Below, piece after piece: positions 51,517 through 60,819 of a stretch of 64,000 bases of DNA. The stretch spans positions 1 through 64,000 of the forward strand of contig PLJD01000026.1 of NCBI GenBank assembly GCA_003140175.1. Reading direction: 5' to 3'. The stretch's first letter is position 1. Every line of letters begins with the position of its first letter. A model generated the notes under the pieces. The model was not told where the DNA came from, searched no databases, and saw only the letters and a list, made by a program, of their open reading frames with translations. The translations under genes and the position numbers were made by a program. This DNA is from Actinomycetota bacterium. Lineage in GTDB: Bacteria > Actinomycetota > Acidimicrobiia > IMCC26256 > PALSA-555.

Positions 51517-52827
51517 TCAGTGGCGCTTCGGAGCGCGCATCGACCTGGGGGCGAGGCCGGCCCGCATGAACAGGAAGTCGCGCAACGCTCGCAGGCGAAG
51601 CGCAGTGACCGTCCACGAGGGGCGTGCTCCGCGGAGGGCTCGGGCGATGACATCGCGCTTGGCGTACGACCCAGTCGCGGCCAGGGCCCGAAGGAAGGCG
51701 CTCGCTACCGTCGATCTCGGCGCGTAGCGCGACAGGACAAGCAGTCGGTTCCGTTCGTTGTAGTAGGTCGTGACCGGGAGACGTGCCGCGCTCGTTGCCA
51801 TGTGGATGTGGCGGACGATCGAGTTGGGGGCGGTCACGTAGTTCCAGCCCTTCGTCTTGCCTCGCCACGCCATATCGATGTCCTCGTAGTACGTGAAGAG
51901 GCGCTCGTCGAGTGTCCCGACCGAACGCAGGTAGGAGCCTCGAAGCAACACGGTGGCTCCGCACCATGCGAACACCGTCTCGGGCCGGTCGTACTGGCCG
52001 CAGTCGCGGTCCAGGTAACCGCGATCTTGTACGTAGCCGTCTGGGCGCAGCTCGGAGCCGACGTTGTTGATCACGTCGAACCCGGCCTCACCGGGCGGCA
52101 GCTCGTACCAACCCGGGGCTGTACCCACGAGAAACTCGGTCTGCGAGCGGGCGTTGCGCAGGACGACCCGGGTTGGGCGCGCCGCCGTCAGCCGGAGCTC
52201 CCGAACGCCCGCGACTGGAGCTGGGAAGAGCAGGCGCGCGTCTGCGGTTGCCCATTCAAACGGGGGCTGGGTCGCGTCCCTCGTGAACTCGGGACCCCAG
52301 AATCCTTGCGCGAACCGAACCCGGCGGCCCACGTCGGAGCCGTCAATCCGCGCCCCGCTCACCTGGACGGTGACCCGTCGTCCATCGGACCACGCCAAGC
52401 GGCGAGCCGGGCCGACGATCTGGATCTCCTCGTAGCGGTCGGCGAGCAGGATCTTCGGGCACGCGGCGCCGATATCGGCGTCCGACTCCGAAGCGGCGAC
52501 GAGCGGGCTCAACCAGCCGGGATCGACCGTCACGTCATTGTTGACGAGGGCCACGTAGTCCGTGTCCGGCGGGAGGTCTCGCAGCCCGAGGTTCATGCCT
52601 CCGGCAAAGCCCAGGTTCTCGTCGCTGCGGATCACCTCGACCTGTGGTAGCTCACGGCGAACCGTCTCGACGACACCATCCGATGAGGCGTTGTCGACGA
52701 GGACGACGTTGAGCGCGTCGGCCGGCCAGTCGGTTTGCACCATCGCGTGCAGACAGCTGGTGGTCATGGCTCCGCCGTTGTAGTTCAACACGATGATCCG
52801 AACGGTCGGTGCGGATGCCGCGGTCAC
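51517..52827 (-). CDS. Glycosyltransferase family 2 with a beta-rich insertion
   Basis: 436 residues from GTG 52827, overlapping the rmlD stop (GTGA). GT2 core: I-I-V-L-N-Y-N-G-G, V-D-N-A-S-S-D, N-L-G-F-A-G-G-M-N and the V-N-N-D-V metal site near residue 97, as in rhamnosyltransferases of the WbbL/RfbN type. Unusually, about 130 residues (roughly 130-260), rich in beta-strand pattern, lie between the nucleotide site and the acceptor region; that region has F-A-W-C-G-A and Y-Y-E-D-I-D-M-A-W-R. Last gene of the rml operon, so dTDP-rhamnose is the likely donor. Confidence 0.9.
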   Translation of the reverse strand: MTAASAPTVRIIVLNYNGGAMTTSCLHAMVQTDWPADALNVVLVDNASSDGVVETVRRELPQVEVIRSDENLGFAGGMNLGLRDLPPDTDYVALVNNDVTVDPGWLSPLVAASESDADIGAACPKILLADRYEEIQIVGPARRLAWSDGRRVTVQVSGARIDGSDVGRRVRFAQGFWGPEFTRDATQPPFEWATADARLLFPAPVAGVRELRLTAARPTRVVLRNARSQTEFLVGTAPGWYELPPGEAGFDVINNVGSELRPDGYVQDRGYLDRDCGQYDRPETVFAWCGATVLLRGSYLRSVGTLDERLFTYYEDIDMAWRGKTKGWNYVTAPNSIVRHIHMATSAARLPVTTYYNERNRLLVLSRYAPRSTVASAFLRALAATGSYAKRDVIARALRGARPSWTVTALRLRALRDFLFMRAGLAPRSMRAPKRH

Positions 52828-53672
52828 GACTGCTGGAGCTCCGTCACCACCTGCTCCAAGGAGGCCTGGTAGTGCGGGAGCAACGGGAGTCCTTCGAGAC
52901 GCAACGCCAGGTTGTCGAGGACCGAGTTCGCCGGGCGGGGAGCCGGCCTCGGGGGGTCAAGTTCGGCGGTCGTGATCGGGTGAACGCGCGACGGGTCGTC
53001 GCCGGCGGCGCGGAGGACCGCCCGAGCGAACTCATACCAGGTGGTGACGCCTTGGTTGGTGACGTGGAAGACGCCGGAGTATCGGCCCGCTGCGAGTTGG
53101 CGGGCGATGGGAGCCACGTCCTGCGCGAACGTCGGATGGCCACGCTGGTCGTCGACGAATGCCAGCTCGCGGTGCTCGCCGGCGAGGCGCAGGACGGTCT
53201 TGACCATGTTGGCGCCGTACCGACCGCAGACCCATGAGAGGCGCACGATCGCCGCATCGGGGTCGCCGGCCAGTTCGTGCTCGCCGGCGAGCTTCGAACG
53301 GCCATAGACCGACCTGGGGTTCGGTACGTCCCATTCATGGTACGGCTCGCGCTTGGTCCCATCGAACACATAGTCGGTGGAGAAATAGATGACGTGGGCG
53401 TTCACACGCCGCGCCGCCTCGGCGACGTGGCGTGTCCCCAGCGCGTTGACGGCAAACGCCCGGTCGGCATCGCTCTCGCACGCGTCGACCGCGGTCCACG
53501 CCCCGGCGTGCAGGATGACGTCGGGATTCGTTGAGGTCACCGCCGCGAGCACGGTGCTCCGGTCAGCGACGTCAAGGGTGGTGTGGTCGGCCGCGGTGAC
53601 GTCATCGCCCGCGAAGGCGTGTACAAGTTCCCGGCCGACTTGGCCGGCTGCGCCGGTGATCAGGACCCGCAT
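52824..53672 (-). CDS. rmlD: dTDP-4-dehydrorhamnose reductase
   Basis: 282 residues from ATG 53672. Extended SDR: G-A-A-G-Q-V-G-R near residue 8, the Y-F-S-T-D-Y-V-F-D-G segment (about 97-106) with the Y-x3-K pair in V-Y-G-R-S-K, and S-W-V-C-G. It makes dTDP-L-rhamnose with NAD(P)H, the last step of the pathway. Gap of 10 bases to rmlB. Confidence 0.95.
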   Translation of the reverse strand: MRVLITGAAGQVGRELVHAFAGDDVTAADHTTLDVADRSTVLAAVTSTNPDVILHAGAWTAVDACESDADRAFAVNALGTRHVAEAARRVNAHVIYFSTDYVFDGTKREPYHEWDVPNPRSVYGRSKLAGEHELAGDPDAAIVRLSWVCGRYGANMVKTVLRLAGEHRELAFVDDQRGHPTFAQDVAPIARQLAAGRYSGVFHVTNQGVTTWYEFARAVLRAAGDDPSRVHPITTAELDPPRPAPRPANSVLDNLALRLEGLPLLPHYQASLEQVVTELQQS

Positions 53673-53682
53673 CTGCCGGGGT

Positions 53683-54645
53683 CTACAAGCTCCGGCTCTT
53701 CAGCGGAGTCCACCACCACTCGTTGGTGCGATACCACGAGATGGTGTCCGCCAGCGCCTCGGCGAAGTTGTGTCGCGGCGCCCAACCGAGTGAACGGACC
53801 TTGGAGGAGTCGATCGAGTAGCGACGATCGTGGCCGGGCCGGTCGTCGACGTAGTCGATCATCGAGTTGTCGAGGCCGAGGTGGTCGAGGATCGTGTCGG
53901 TGAGAGCCCGGTTCGAGACCTCGTTACCGGCTCCGATGTTGTAGATCTCGCCGACTGCCCCCTGCTGGAGGACGAGATGGATGGCTGCGGCGTTGTCCTC
54001 GACGTAGCACCAGTCGCGAACGTTCATGCCGTCGCCGTAGAGGGGCACCTTCTGGCCCTGGAGCAGGTTGGTCACGAACAGCGGGATCACCTTTTCTGGA
54101 AACTGGTACGGCCCGAAGTTGTTCGAGGAGCGCGTCACGACGACCGGCAGGCCGTAGGTGGTGCGGTACGACAGCGCGATCAGATCGGACGCAGCCTTCG
54201 AGGCCGAGTAGGGAGACCGTGGGCCCAGAGGATCGCCTTCCCGGAACGATCCCTCCTCGATGGACCCGTAGACCTCGTCGGTCGAGACGTGCAGGAAGCG
54301 CTCGACGCCGATGTGTCGGGCGACGTCGCAGAGCACGTTCGTCCCATCGCAGTTTGTGTGCACGAACTCGTCGGGGCTGAGGATCGACCGGTCGACGTGA
54401 CTCTCGGCCGCGAAATGCACCACTGCGTCGTGGCCGCTCATGGCGGCGAGTACCGTGTCGCGATCGCAGATGTTGCCCTTCGTGAACGCGAAGCGCGGGT
54501 CGTCGTCGAGGCCCCGGAGATTGTCCAGGTTGCCCGCATAGGTCAGCGCGTCGTACACGGTCACGGAATCGCCGGTCGTGGCGAGCACATGACGCGCATA
54601 GTTCGACCCGATGAATCCCGCACCACCCGTCACGAAGAGCTTCAT
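53683..54645 (-). CDS. rmlB: dTDP-glucose 4,6-dehydratase
   Basis: 320 residues. SDR signature G-G-A-G-F-I-G-S-N-Y-A-R at the N-terminus, H-F-A-A-E-S-H-V-D-R-S, S-T-D-E-V-Y-G-S, and Y-S-A-S-K-A for the catalytic Tyr/Lys. Full length for RmlB. Converts dTDP-glucose to the 4-keto-6-deoxy sugar in rhamnose synthesis. Confidence 0.96.
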   Translation of the reverse strand: MKLFVTGGAGFIGSNYARHVLATTGDSVTVYDALTYAGNLDNLRGLDDDPRFAFTKGNICDRDTVLAAMSGHDAVVHFAAESHVDRSILSPDEFVHTNCDGTNVLCDVARHIGVERFLHVSTDEVYGSIEEGSFREGDPLGPRSPYSASKAASDLIALSYRTTYGLPVVVTRSSNNFGPYQFPEKVIPLFVTNLLQGQKVPLYGDGMNVRDWCYVEDNAAAIHLVLQQGAVGEIYNIGAGNEVSNRALTDTILDHLGLDNSMIDYVDDRPGHDRRYSIDSSKVRSLGWAPRHNFAEALADTISWYRTNEWWWTPLKSRSL

Positions 54646-54657
54646 CAGTCGAGCACC

Positions 54658-55227
54658 CTAGGTCCGCAGACCCAATCGGGGCCGCAGACGGTCCTCGAGG
54701 TCCGAGCGGCGCGGATTCTTCTGGTCGCGCGCTGACAGGGTCGGGTCGGCAACGCCCCAATCGGCACCGATTTCCGGATCGTCCCAGGCCACACCGAGCT
54801 CGTCGGCGGGGTTGTAGTAGCCGTCCACCAGGTAGGTGATCGTCATGGCGGACAGCGCGCTGAATCCATGCGCGACTCCCGGCGGAATGAACACACCCCG
54901 GTGGTCATGCGTGCCGTCCTCGCGCGCGCCGAGGTCGAGGGTGAGGGTCGCACCATCGGTGGGCGACCCCACCCGCAGATCGTGGAGGACCACCCGGGCG
55001 CGGCCGTGCGGGACGTACCAGTAGTCGGCCTGGTGCAGGTGGTAATGCAGTCCCACGATGGAGCCCTGCTGGCGGTCCGCCCGGTTGCCCTGGATCATCT
55101 CTCGGCTGCCCGGCACCCAGTCGCGCCGGTAGGTCTCCACGAAGACGCCCCGCTCGTCGCCATGCAGCGTCGGCTCGACGACGTAAACGCCGGCGATGAG
55201 AGGGCTCTCGGTCACGGCGTCGGCCAT
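54658..55227 (-). CDS. rmlC: dTDP-4-dehydrorhamnose 3,5-epimerase
   Basis: 189 residues from ATG 55227, 9 bases after rmlA. RmlC cupin features: D-E-R-G-V-F-V-E near the N-terminus, G-L-H-Y-H near residue 59 (active-site His), and P-P-G-V-A-H-G-F near 115. The spacing of Q-G-N-R to the G-L-H-Y-H strand differs slightly from the commonest form, so a related 3,5-epimerase is possible, but the operon position supports RmlC. Confidence 0.92.
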   Translation of the reverse strand: MADAVTESPLIAGVYVVEPTLHGDERGVFVETYRRDWVPGSREMIQGNRADRQQGSIVGLHYHLHQADYWYVPHGRARVVLHDLRVGSPTDGATLTLDLGAREDGTHDHRGVFIPPGVAHGFSALSAMTITYLVDGYYNPADELGVAWDDPEIGADWGVADPTLSARDQKNPRRSDLEDRLRPRLGLRT

Positions 55228-55236
55228 GGCCTCTGT

Positions 55237-56322
55237 CTACTCCAGGTCCACGTTCGAGTGGTCACCGAGCATGAGCCGCACGCCGCGGGGGCGGCGGCCC
55301 GATCGGCTGACTTCAACCCACCGGCCGATCAACGAGTCGGCGATCCCCGCGATCCCACAGATCCGGCTCTCGTCGAGCACGACCGAGTGGTCCAGCTCGG
55401 AGTCGCGGATCTCGCACCCCGAGGCGATCGAGGTGAACGGTCCGACGTAGCTGTTCACGACCCTGGTGTTCTCGCCGATGATGACTGGGCCGCGGATGCG
55501 TGAGCTGATGATCTCGGCTCCCGATTCGATGACGACCCGTCCTTCGATCGTCGACAGCTCATCGACCTTGCCGTCGATACGCGCGTCGATCGTCTCGAGG
55601 ATTCGGCGGTTGCTCTCGAGCAGCGGATCTTTCTTGCCGGTGTCCAGCCACCAGCCTCGGAGGACCTCGTGCCGGACACGATGACCGTGGTCGAGCAGCC
55701 ACTGGATGGCGTCGGTGATCTCGAGCTCACCACGAGCAGAGGGCGCGATGGAACGGACGGCTTCGTGGATCGTGGCGTCGAAGAGGTAGACGCCGACCAG
55801 GGCGAGATCGGACGGCGGATCGGCTGGCTTCTCGACCAAACGGACGACTCCGCCGTCGGGTGCCACCTCAGCCACACCGAACTGTCGCGGGTCAGCGACG
55901 TGGGCAAGCAGGATCTGCGCGCTGGGTGGCTGCGGCGAGTCCCCGGCGCGCGCGGCCGCGAATCGCTCCGTGAACTCGGTGAGACCTTGTTGGAGCAGGT
56001 TGTCACCGAGGTACATCACGAAGTCGTCGTTGCCGAGGAACTCTTGCGCGATGAGCACACAGTGCGCGAGACCCAACGGCGCGTCCTGTGGGATGTAGGT
56101 GACGCGGACGCCCCACCGCGAGCCGTCGCCCACCGCGGCCATGATCTCGTCGCGGGTGTCGCCAACGATGATGCCGATGTCGACGATGCCCGCGCTCGCC
56201 ATGTCCTCGAGCCCGTAGAAGAGGATTGGCTTGTTGGCGACGGGCACGAGCTGCTTGGCGCTCGTGTGCGTGATCGGTCGCAGGCGAGTCCCGGCGCCGC
56301 CGGCGAGAATGAGGCCCTTCAT
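55237..56322 (-). CDS. rmlA: Glucose-1-phosphate thymidylyltransferase, long form
   Basis: 361 residues from ATG 56322 (TTG 56337 is also in frame). Nucleotidyltransferase N-terminus L-A-G-G-A-G-T-R-L-R-P-I-T, D-N-L near residue 111 and E-K-P near 168. The C-terminal third shows hexapeptide-like repeats (I-x-G-x-V-V-I-E-S-G-A-E-I) forming a left-handed beta-helix, as in long RmlA-type proteins rather than the ~290-residue form. First gene of the rhamnose operon. The ~175-base region upstream likely holds its promoter. Confidence 0.94.
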   Translation of the reverse strand: MKGLILAGGAGTRLRPITHTSAKQLVPVANKPILFYGLEDMASAGIVDIGIIVGDTRDEIMAAVGDGSRWGVRVTYIPQDAPLGLAHCVLIAQEFLGNDDFVMYLGDNLLQQGLTEFTERFAAARAGDSPQPPSAQILLAHVADPRQFGVAEVAPDGGVVRLVEKPADPPSDLALVGVYLFDATIHEAVRSIAPSARGELEITDAIQWLLDHGHRVRHEVLRGWWLDTGKKDPLLESNRRILETIDARIDGKVDELSTIEGRVVIESGAEIISSRIRGPVIIGENTRVVNSYVGPFTSIASGCEIRDSELDHSVVLDESRICGIAGIADSLIGRWVEVSRSGRRPRGVRLMLGDHSNVDLE

Positions 56323-56498
56323 GTCACTGAGGTCCAAACTTCGTGACCGGCTGCCGCTGAGCTCTCTGACGGGCTTGGCTCAACAGCACGGTAGCACTGG
56401 CCGCTTCGGCTCCAGTTTGCGGCTTGGTCAGCGTGGTCGTCGCGCCGCGGTGGCATGCCGGTCGCAGGCAGGTTGGGCGACCGGTGCACGTCGAGGGG

Positions 56499-59400
56499 TC
56501 AGGCCACGAAGTACTTGGCTTCCGGGTGCGCCACGATGATCGCCGACGTCGACTGCTCTGGGTCGAGCTGGAATTCCTCCGACAGGTGGACGCCGATCCG
56601 GGCCAGGTCGAGCAGCTCGTCGAGCTTGGCTTGATCCTCGAGCTCGGGACACGCGGGGTAGCCCCACGAGTACCGCCCACCTCGGTGCTGCTGACGAAAG
56701 AGTCCCTGCAGGGTCGGTCCGTCCTCGTCCGCGAATCCCCACTCTTCACGGATTCGGCGGTGCCAGTACTCGGCGAGTGCCTCGGTCATCTCGACCGCGA
56801 GTCCGTGGGCGAGGAGGTATTCGCGGTAGCGGTTGGCATCGAACAGCTCGCGTTCTTGCTCGGTCGCTCGTGATCCCATCGTCACGACATGGAATGCGGC
56901 GTAGTCCGCGTCGCCGCTGTCGCTTGAGCGGAAAAAGTCGGCGATGCAGAGATGACGGTCGCCGCGCTGGCGTGGGAAGGTGAACCGCAGTCGCTCGGTG
57001 GTTCGGAGCTCGTCGGTCCAGACGACGAGATCGTTCCCTTCGGAGTTGGCCGGGAAGTAACCCCAGACCGCGGCAGGGACCAGCATCCCGTCGGCGTGTG
57101 CGATCGCCAGCTGCTCGCGGAGGATGGGCTGGAGACGCGCCTTGAACTCGGCGTCGCTCTCGGGCTTGCCGGCGTGCTTCTCGGGGCGGAACTGCCATTG
57201 GTTTCGAAACAGCGCGGTCTCGTTGAGGTACGCGGCGATCGCGTCGAGTTCGATTCCCTTGGCGACCCGACCCCCGAGGAACGGAGGTTGGTACACGGTG
57301 GCGTCAGGGGCGACGTCCGAGCGGGTGGTGGCCGCGAGAGCCGGTTCGTCGGCTCGCTTCCGCGGCGGGAGGTCGCGTCCGCCGAGCGCACGGCCGAAGT
57401 CGGCGTCGAGCGTTCCGGAGCGTTTCGCCGTCATCAGGGCGTCCATCGTTCGGAGCCCTTCGAACGCGTCCTTCCCGTAGAAGAGTCGACCGTTGTAGAC
57501 CGTGCGGAGATCACGCTCGACGTACGTCCGCGTCAGCGCCGCCCCGCCGAGCAGCACCGGCATCTCCTCGAGCCCGAGCACGTTCATCTCCTCGAGGTTC
57601 TCGCGCATGATGATCGTGCTCTTGACCAGCAGCCCGCTCATGCCGATCGCGTCGGCCTCGACCTCTTTGGCCTTGTCGATGAAGGCCTGCAGCGGAGCTT
57701 TGATGCCGATGTTGTGGACGCCGTAGCCGTTGTTGGTGAGGATGATGTCGACGAGGTTCTTCCCGATGTCGTGCACGTCGCCCTTGACCGTGCCGATGAC
57801 GAGGGTGCCCTTGCCGGCGGCGTCGGCGCGCTCCATGTGCGGCTCGAGGTACGCGACGGCTGCCTTCATCGTCTCTGCGCTCTGGAGCACGAACGGCAAC
57901 TGCATCTCGCCCGACGCGAAGAGTTCGCCGACCACTTTCATCCCGTCGAGGAGCACGTCGTTGACGATGGCGAGCGCCGGCATCTCGCTGAGCTGCTGCT
58001 CGAGGTCTGGCTCAAGACCGTCGCGGTCACCGTCAATGATGCGGTGCTTCAGCCGCTTCGGGATCGGCCAGCCGGAGCGATCCTCACGCTGAACTGCCTC
58101 GCTCTTGACGTCGGCGAAAGCATCCATGAGCGCGATCAGCGGGTCGTAGTCGTCGCGTCGCCGGTCGTAGACGAGATCGAGCGCGAGCTCCCGGACGTTC
58201 TCGTCGATCCGGTGCATCGGGACGATTCGCGCCGCGTGCACGATCGCGGCGTCCAGCCCCGCTTCGACGCACTCGTGGAGGAACACGCTGTTCAGCGCGT
58301 GGCGGAGGGCCGGCTTGAGGCCGAAGCTCACGTTCGAAACGCCGAGGATGGTCGAGGCGCCGGGGAGCTCCGCCTTGACGCGTCGAATCGCCTCGATGGT
58401 CTCGATGCCGTCGCGGCGAAGATCCTGTTGTCCTGACCCCAGAGGGAACGTCAGGCAGTCGAAGATGAGGTCCGAGCCGTCGAGCCCATAGTCGCGGGTC
58501 GCCAAGTCGTAGATACGCCGGCAGACGCGTACCTTCCATTCCGCGGTGCGCGCTTGGCCTTCCTCGTCGATGGCGAGACAGATCACCGCCGCGCCGTAGT
58601 CGCGGGCGAGCGTGAGCACCCGGTCGAGCCGAGAGCCGGGCGCTTCACCGTCCTCGAGGTTCGCCGAGTTGAGGATGCACTTCCCGCCCGCGTGCTGGAG
58701 CCCGGCTTCCATCACTTGGGGCTCGGTGGAGTCGAAGACGAGCGGGAGTGGTGCCTGGGTCGCGAAGCGGCTGGCGATCTGGTCCATGTCGGCGACGCCG
58801 TCCCGGCCGACATAGTCGACGCAGACGTCGAGCACGTGGGCTCCGTCCTTGACCTGCTCCCGTGCCACCTGGACGCAGCTATCCCAGTCCTCAGCCAGGA
58901 GCGCCTCCCGGAACTGCTTCGATCCGTTCGCGTTCGTCCGTTCCCCGACCACCAGGAAGGACGTGTCCTGATGGAACGGCACGTGCGAGTAGATCGAGGC
59001 GGCACCCGGCTCGGAGACCGGTTCCCGCTGCAAAGGGGGACGGTCAGATCCGATGCGGTCGACCACCGCTTTGAGGTGCTCGGGCGTGGTACCGCAGCAT
59101 CCGCCCACGATGTTGACGCCGAATTCGGAGACGAACCGCTCGTGAGCCTCGGCGAGCTGGTCGGGGGTCAGGTCGTAGTGCGTGCGACCGTCGACGACGG
59201 AGGGGAGCCCGGCGTTCGGGAGACAGGAAATGAAGGTCCGCGCGTGCTGACCGAGGTACCGGACGTGTTCGGCCATCTCGGCCGGCCCAGTCGCGCAGTT
59301 CAGGCCGATCACGTCGGGACGAAGGGCCTCGAGCGTTGTCAGGGCCGCGCCAATCTCGGAACCGAGCAGCATCCGGCCGGTCGTCTCAACGGTGACCTGG

Positions 59401-59966
59401 ACCATCAGGGGAACGGTCGCGCCGGCGCGCTGCATGGCCGTGCGCGCCGCCGCGATGGCCGCCTTGCCTTGGAGGAGGTCTTGGACGGTTTCGACCAGGA
59501 TCGCGTCCACGCCGCCGTCGAGGAGGCCCTCCATCTGGGGGACGTAGGCGTCGCGGAGCTCGGCGAAGCGAATATGGCCGAGCGAGGGGAGCTTGGTCCC
59601 GGGGCCAACCGAACCGATGACAAATCGCGGGCGGTCCGGCGTGGAGTGCCCTGATGCCACCTCGCGGGCGATCCGGGCTGCGGTCGCGTTGAGCTCCCGG
59701 GTCTGTTCGGGGATCCCGTACTCGGCGAGGACCACGGGGAACGCGCCGAACGTGGCGGTCTCGACGGCGTCGACGCCGACCGAGAGGAACTCATCGTGCA
59801 TCTGGCGGATCACGTCTGGCCGGGAGAGCACCAGCTGCTCGTTGCAGCCCTCGAGGGAGGCCCCGCCGAAGTCGTCTTCGGAGAGCTCTTGGTTCTGCAC
59901 CCAGGTACCAAAGGCACCATCGAAGATGACGACGCGCTCGCGCACCGCGGCAAGGAGATCGGCCAC
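56499..59966 (-). CDS. metH: Cobalamin-dependent methionine synthase
   Basis: 1155 residues. Domains in order: homocysteine-binding barrel (about 1-310, with G-G-C-C-G-T-T zinc ligands near 292-298), pterin-binding barrel (about 330-600, with the T-N-A-N-G-S segment), cobalamin cap and Rossmann domain (about 640-880, with the B12 His in D-V-H-D-I-G), and the SAM-binding reactivation domain (about 920-1155, with R-Y-S-W-G-Y-P-A-C-P). All modules are present. It transfers a methyl group from methyl-tetrahydrofolate to homocysteine. No cobalamin riboswitch is seen in the short upstream gap. Confidence 0.97.
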   Translation of the reverse strand: MADLLAAVRERVVIFDGAFGTWVQNQELSEDDFGGASLEGCNEQLVLSRPDVIRQMHDEFLSVGVDAVETATFGAFPVVLAEYGIPEQTRELNATAARIAREVASGHSTPDRPRFVIGSVGPGTKLPSLGHIRFAELRDAYVPQMEGLLDGGVDAILVETVQDLLQGKAAIAAARTAMQRAGATVPLMVQVTVETTGRMLLGSEIGAALTTLEALRPDVIGLNCATGPAEMAEHVRYLGQHARTFISCLPNAGLPSVVDGRTHYDLTPDQLAEAHERFVSEFGVNIVGGCCGTTPEHLKAVVDRIGSDRPPLQREPVSEPGAASIYSHVPFHQDTSFLVVGERTNANGSKQFREALLAEDWDSCVQVAREQVKDGAHVLDVCVDYVGRDGVADMDQIASRFATQAPLPLVFDSTEPQVMEAGLQHAGGKCILNSANLEDGEAPGSRLDRVLTLARDYGAAVICLAIDEEGQARTAEWKVRVCRRIYDLATRDYGLDGSDLIFDCLTFPLGSGQQDLRRDGIETIEAIRRVKAELPGASTILGVSNVSFGLKPALRHALNSVFLHECVEAGLDAAIVHAARIVPMHRIDENVRELALDLVYDRRRDDYDPLIALMDAFADVKSEAVQREDRSGWPIPKRLKHRIIDGDRDGLEPDLEQQLSEMPALAIVNDVLLDGMKVVGELFASGEMQLPFVLQSAETMKAAVAYLEPHMERADAAGKGTLVIGTVKGDVHDIGKNLVDIILTNNGYGVHNIGIKAPLQAFIDKAKEVEADAIGMSGLLVKSTIIMRENLEEMNVLGLEEMPVLLGGAALTRTYVERDLRTVYNGRLFYGKDAFEGLRTMDALMTAKRSGTLDADFGRALGGRDLPPRKRADEPALAATTRSDVAPDATVYQPPFLGGRVAKGIELDAIAAYLNETALFRNQWQFRPEKHAGKPESDAEFKARLQPILREQLAIAHADGMLVPAAVWGYFPANSEGNDLVVWTDELRTTERLRFTFPRQRGDRHLCIADFFRSSDSGDADYAAFHVVTMGSRATEQERELFDANRYREYLLAHGLAVEMTEALAEYWHRRIREEWGFADEDGPTLQGLFRQQHRGGRYSWGYPACPELEDQAKLDELLDLARIGVHLSEEFQLDPEQSTSAIIVAHPEAKYFVA

Positions 59967-60056
59967 GCGCTCAGGTTACCGGTGCAGGCTCCGTGCGATG
60001 CGAAGCGGTTTCGGCCGCCGCGTGGAGGTTCGGGCCACCCGGCGCGTCCTGGTGGG

Positions 60057-60815
60057 TCAAATCGGGAGCCTGCGGAACACGGGCTTGGGCAGATGGCGGA
60101 GCACGACCATCACCCAGCGCAGGGCGGGTGGGACCCAGATGAGCTCGCGCCCTTCTGCGATCCCGCGCACGATGGCGTCGGCGACGGTGTCGGGGGTCAC
60201 GGCGAGCGCGGCCGCCGCGAGCCCGGCGGTCATCTTCGTGTGCACGAAACCCGGTCGTACCACCAAGACCCGAACGCCGGTCCCGGCAAGCGATTCCCCG
60301 AGCCCCTGGAGGTAGCCGTCGAACCCGGCCTTGGAGGAGCCGTAGATGAAGTTCGACCGGCGCACGCGCTCGCCCGCGACCGATGAGAGGCCCACGATCA
60401 CGCCGTGGCCCTGGGCTCGCAGCCGTTGTGTCACCGCCGAGAGCACCGAGACCGCACCGAGATAGTTCACGCCGGCGATCTCGACGGCCTTGGCCCGGTC
60501 GTGCTCGGCCGCGTGTTGGTCTCCGAGTACGCCGAAGGTCACGAGGATCAGGTCGATGTCTGCGGTCGTGAAGATCCGATCGACGAGGCGTTCGTGACTG
60601 GCGTAGTCGACGGCGTCGAACGGAACGCAGTCGACCTCGGTCGCGCCGGCCTCTCGAAGCTCGTGGGCCAGCTTGTCGAGCCGATCTGGTTCGCGACTCG
60701 CGAGGACGACCGACCGTGTGCGGTCGCGGACCAAGCGATGCAGCGTCGCGGCGGCGATGTCGGAGGCTGCGCCGAGCACGAGGACTCGCTGCACCGAGCC
60801 GAGTCCGTCTTGCAT
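60057..60815 (-). CDS. dprE2: DprE2-like decaprenylphospho-ribose 2-keto reductase
   Basis: 252 residues. SDR fold: L-G-A-A-S-D-I-A near residue 16, catalytic Ser in G-L-S-S-V-A and Tyr/Lys in Y-G-S-S-K-A. A C-terminal hydrophobic helix may contact the membrane. DprE2 works with DprE1 to epimerise decaprenylphosphoryl-ribose to the arabinose form, the donor for arabinan. It is 4 bases after dprE1. Assignment rests on similarity and on this pairing. Confidence 0.9.
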   Translation of the reverse strand: MQDGLGSVQRVLVLGAASDIAAATLHRLVRDRTRSVVLASREPDRLDKLAHELREAGATEVDCVPFDAVDYASHERLVDRIFTTADIDLILVTFGVLGDQHAAEHDRAKAVEIAGVNYLGAVSVLSAVTQRLRAQGHGVIVGLSSVAGERVRRSNFIYGSSKAGFDGYLQGLGESLAGTGVRVLVVRPGFVHTKMTAGLAAAALAVTPDTVADAIVRGIAEGRELIWVPPALRWVMVVLRHLPKPVFRRLPI

Positions 60816-60819
60816 CAGG

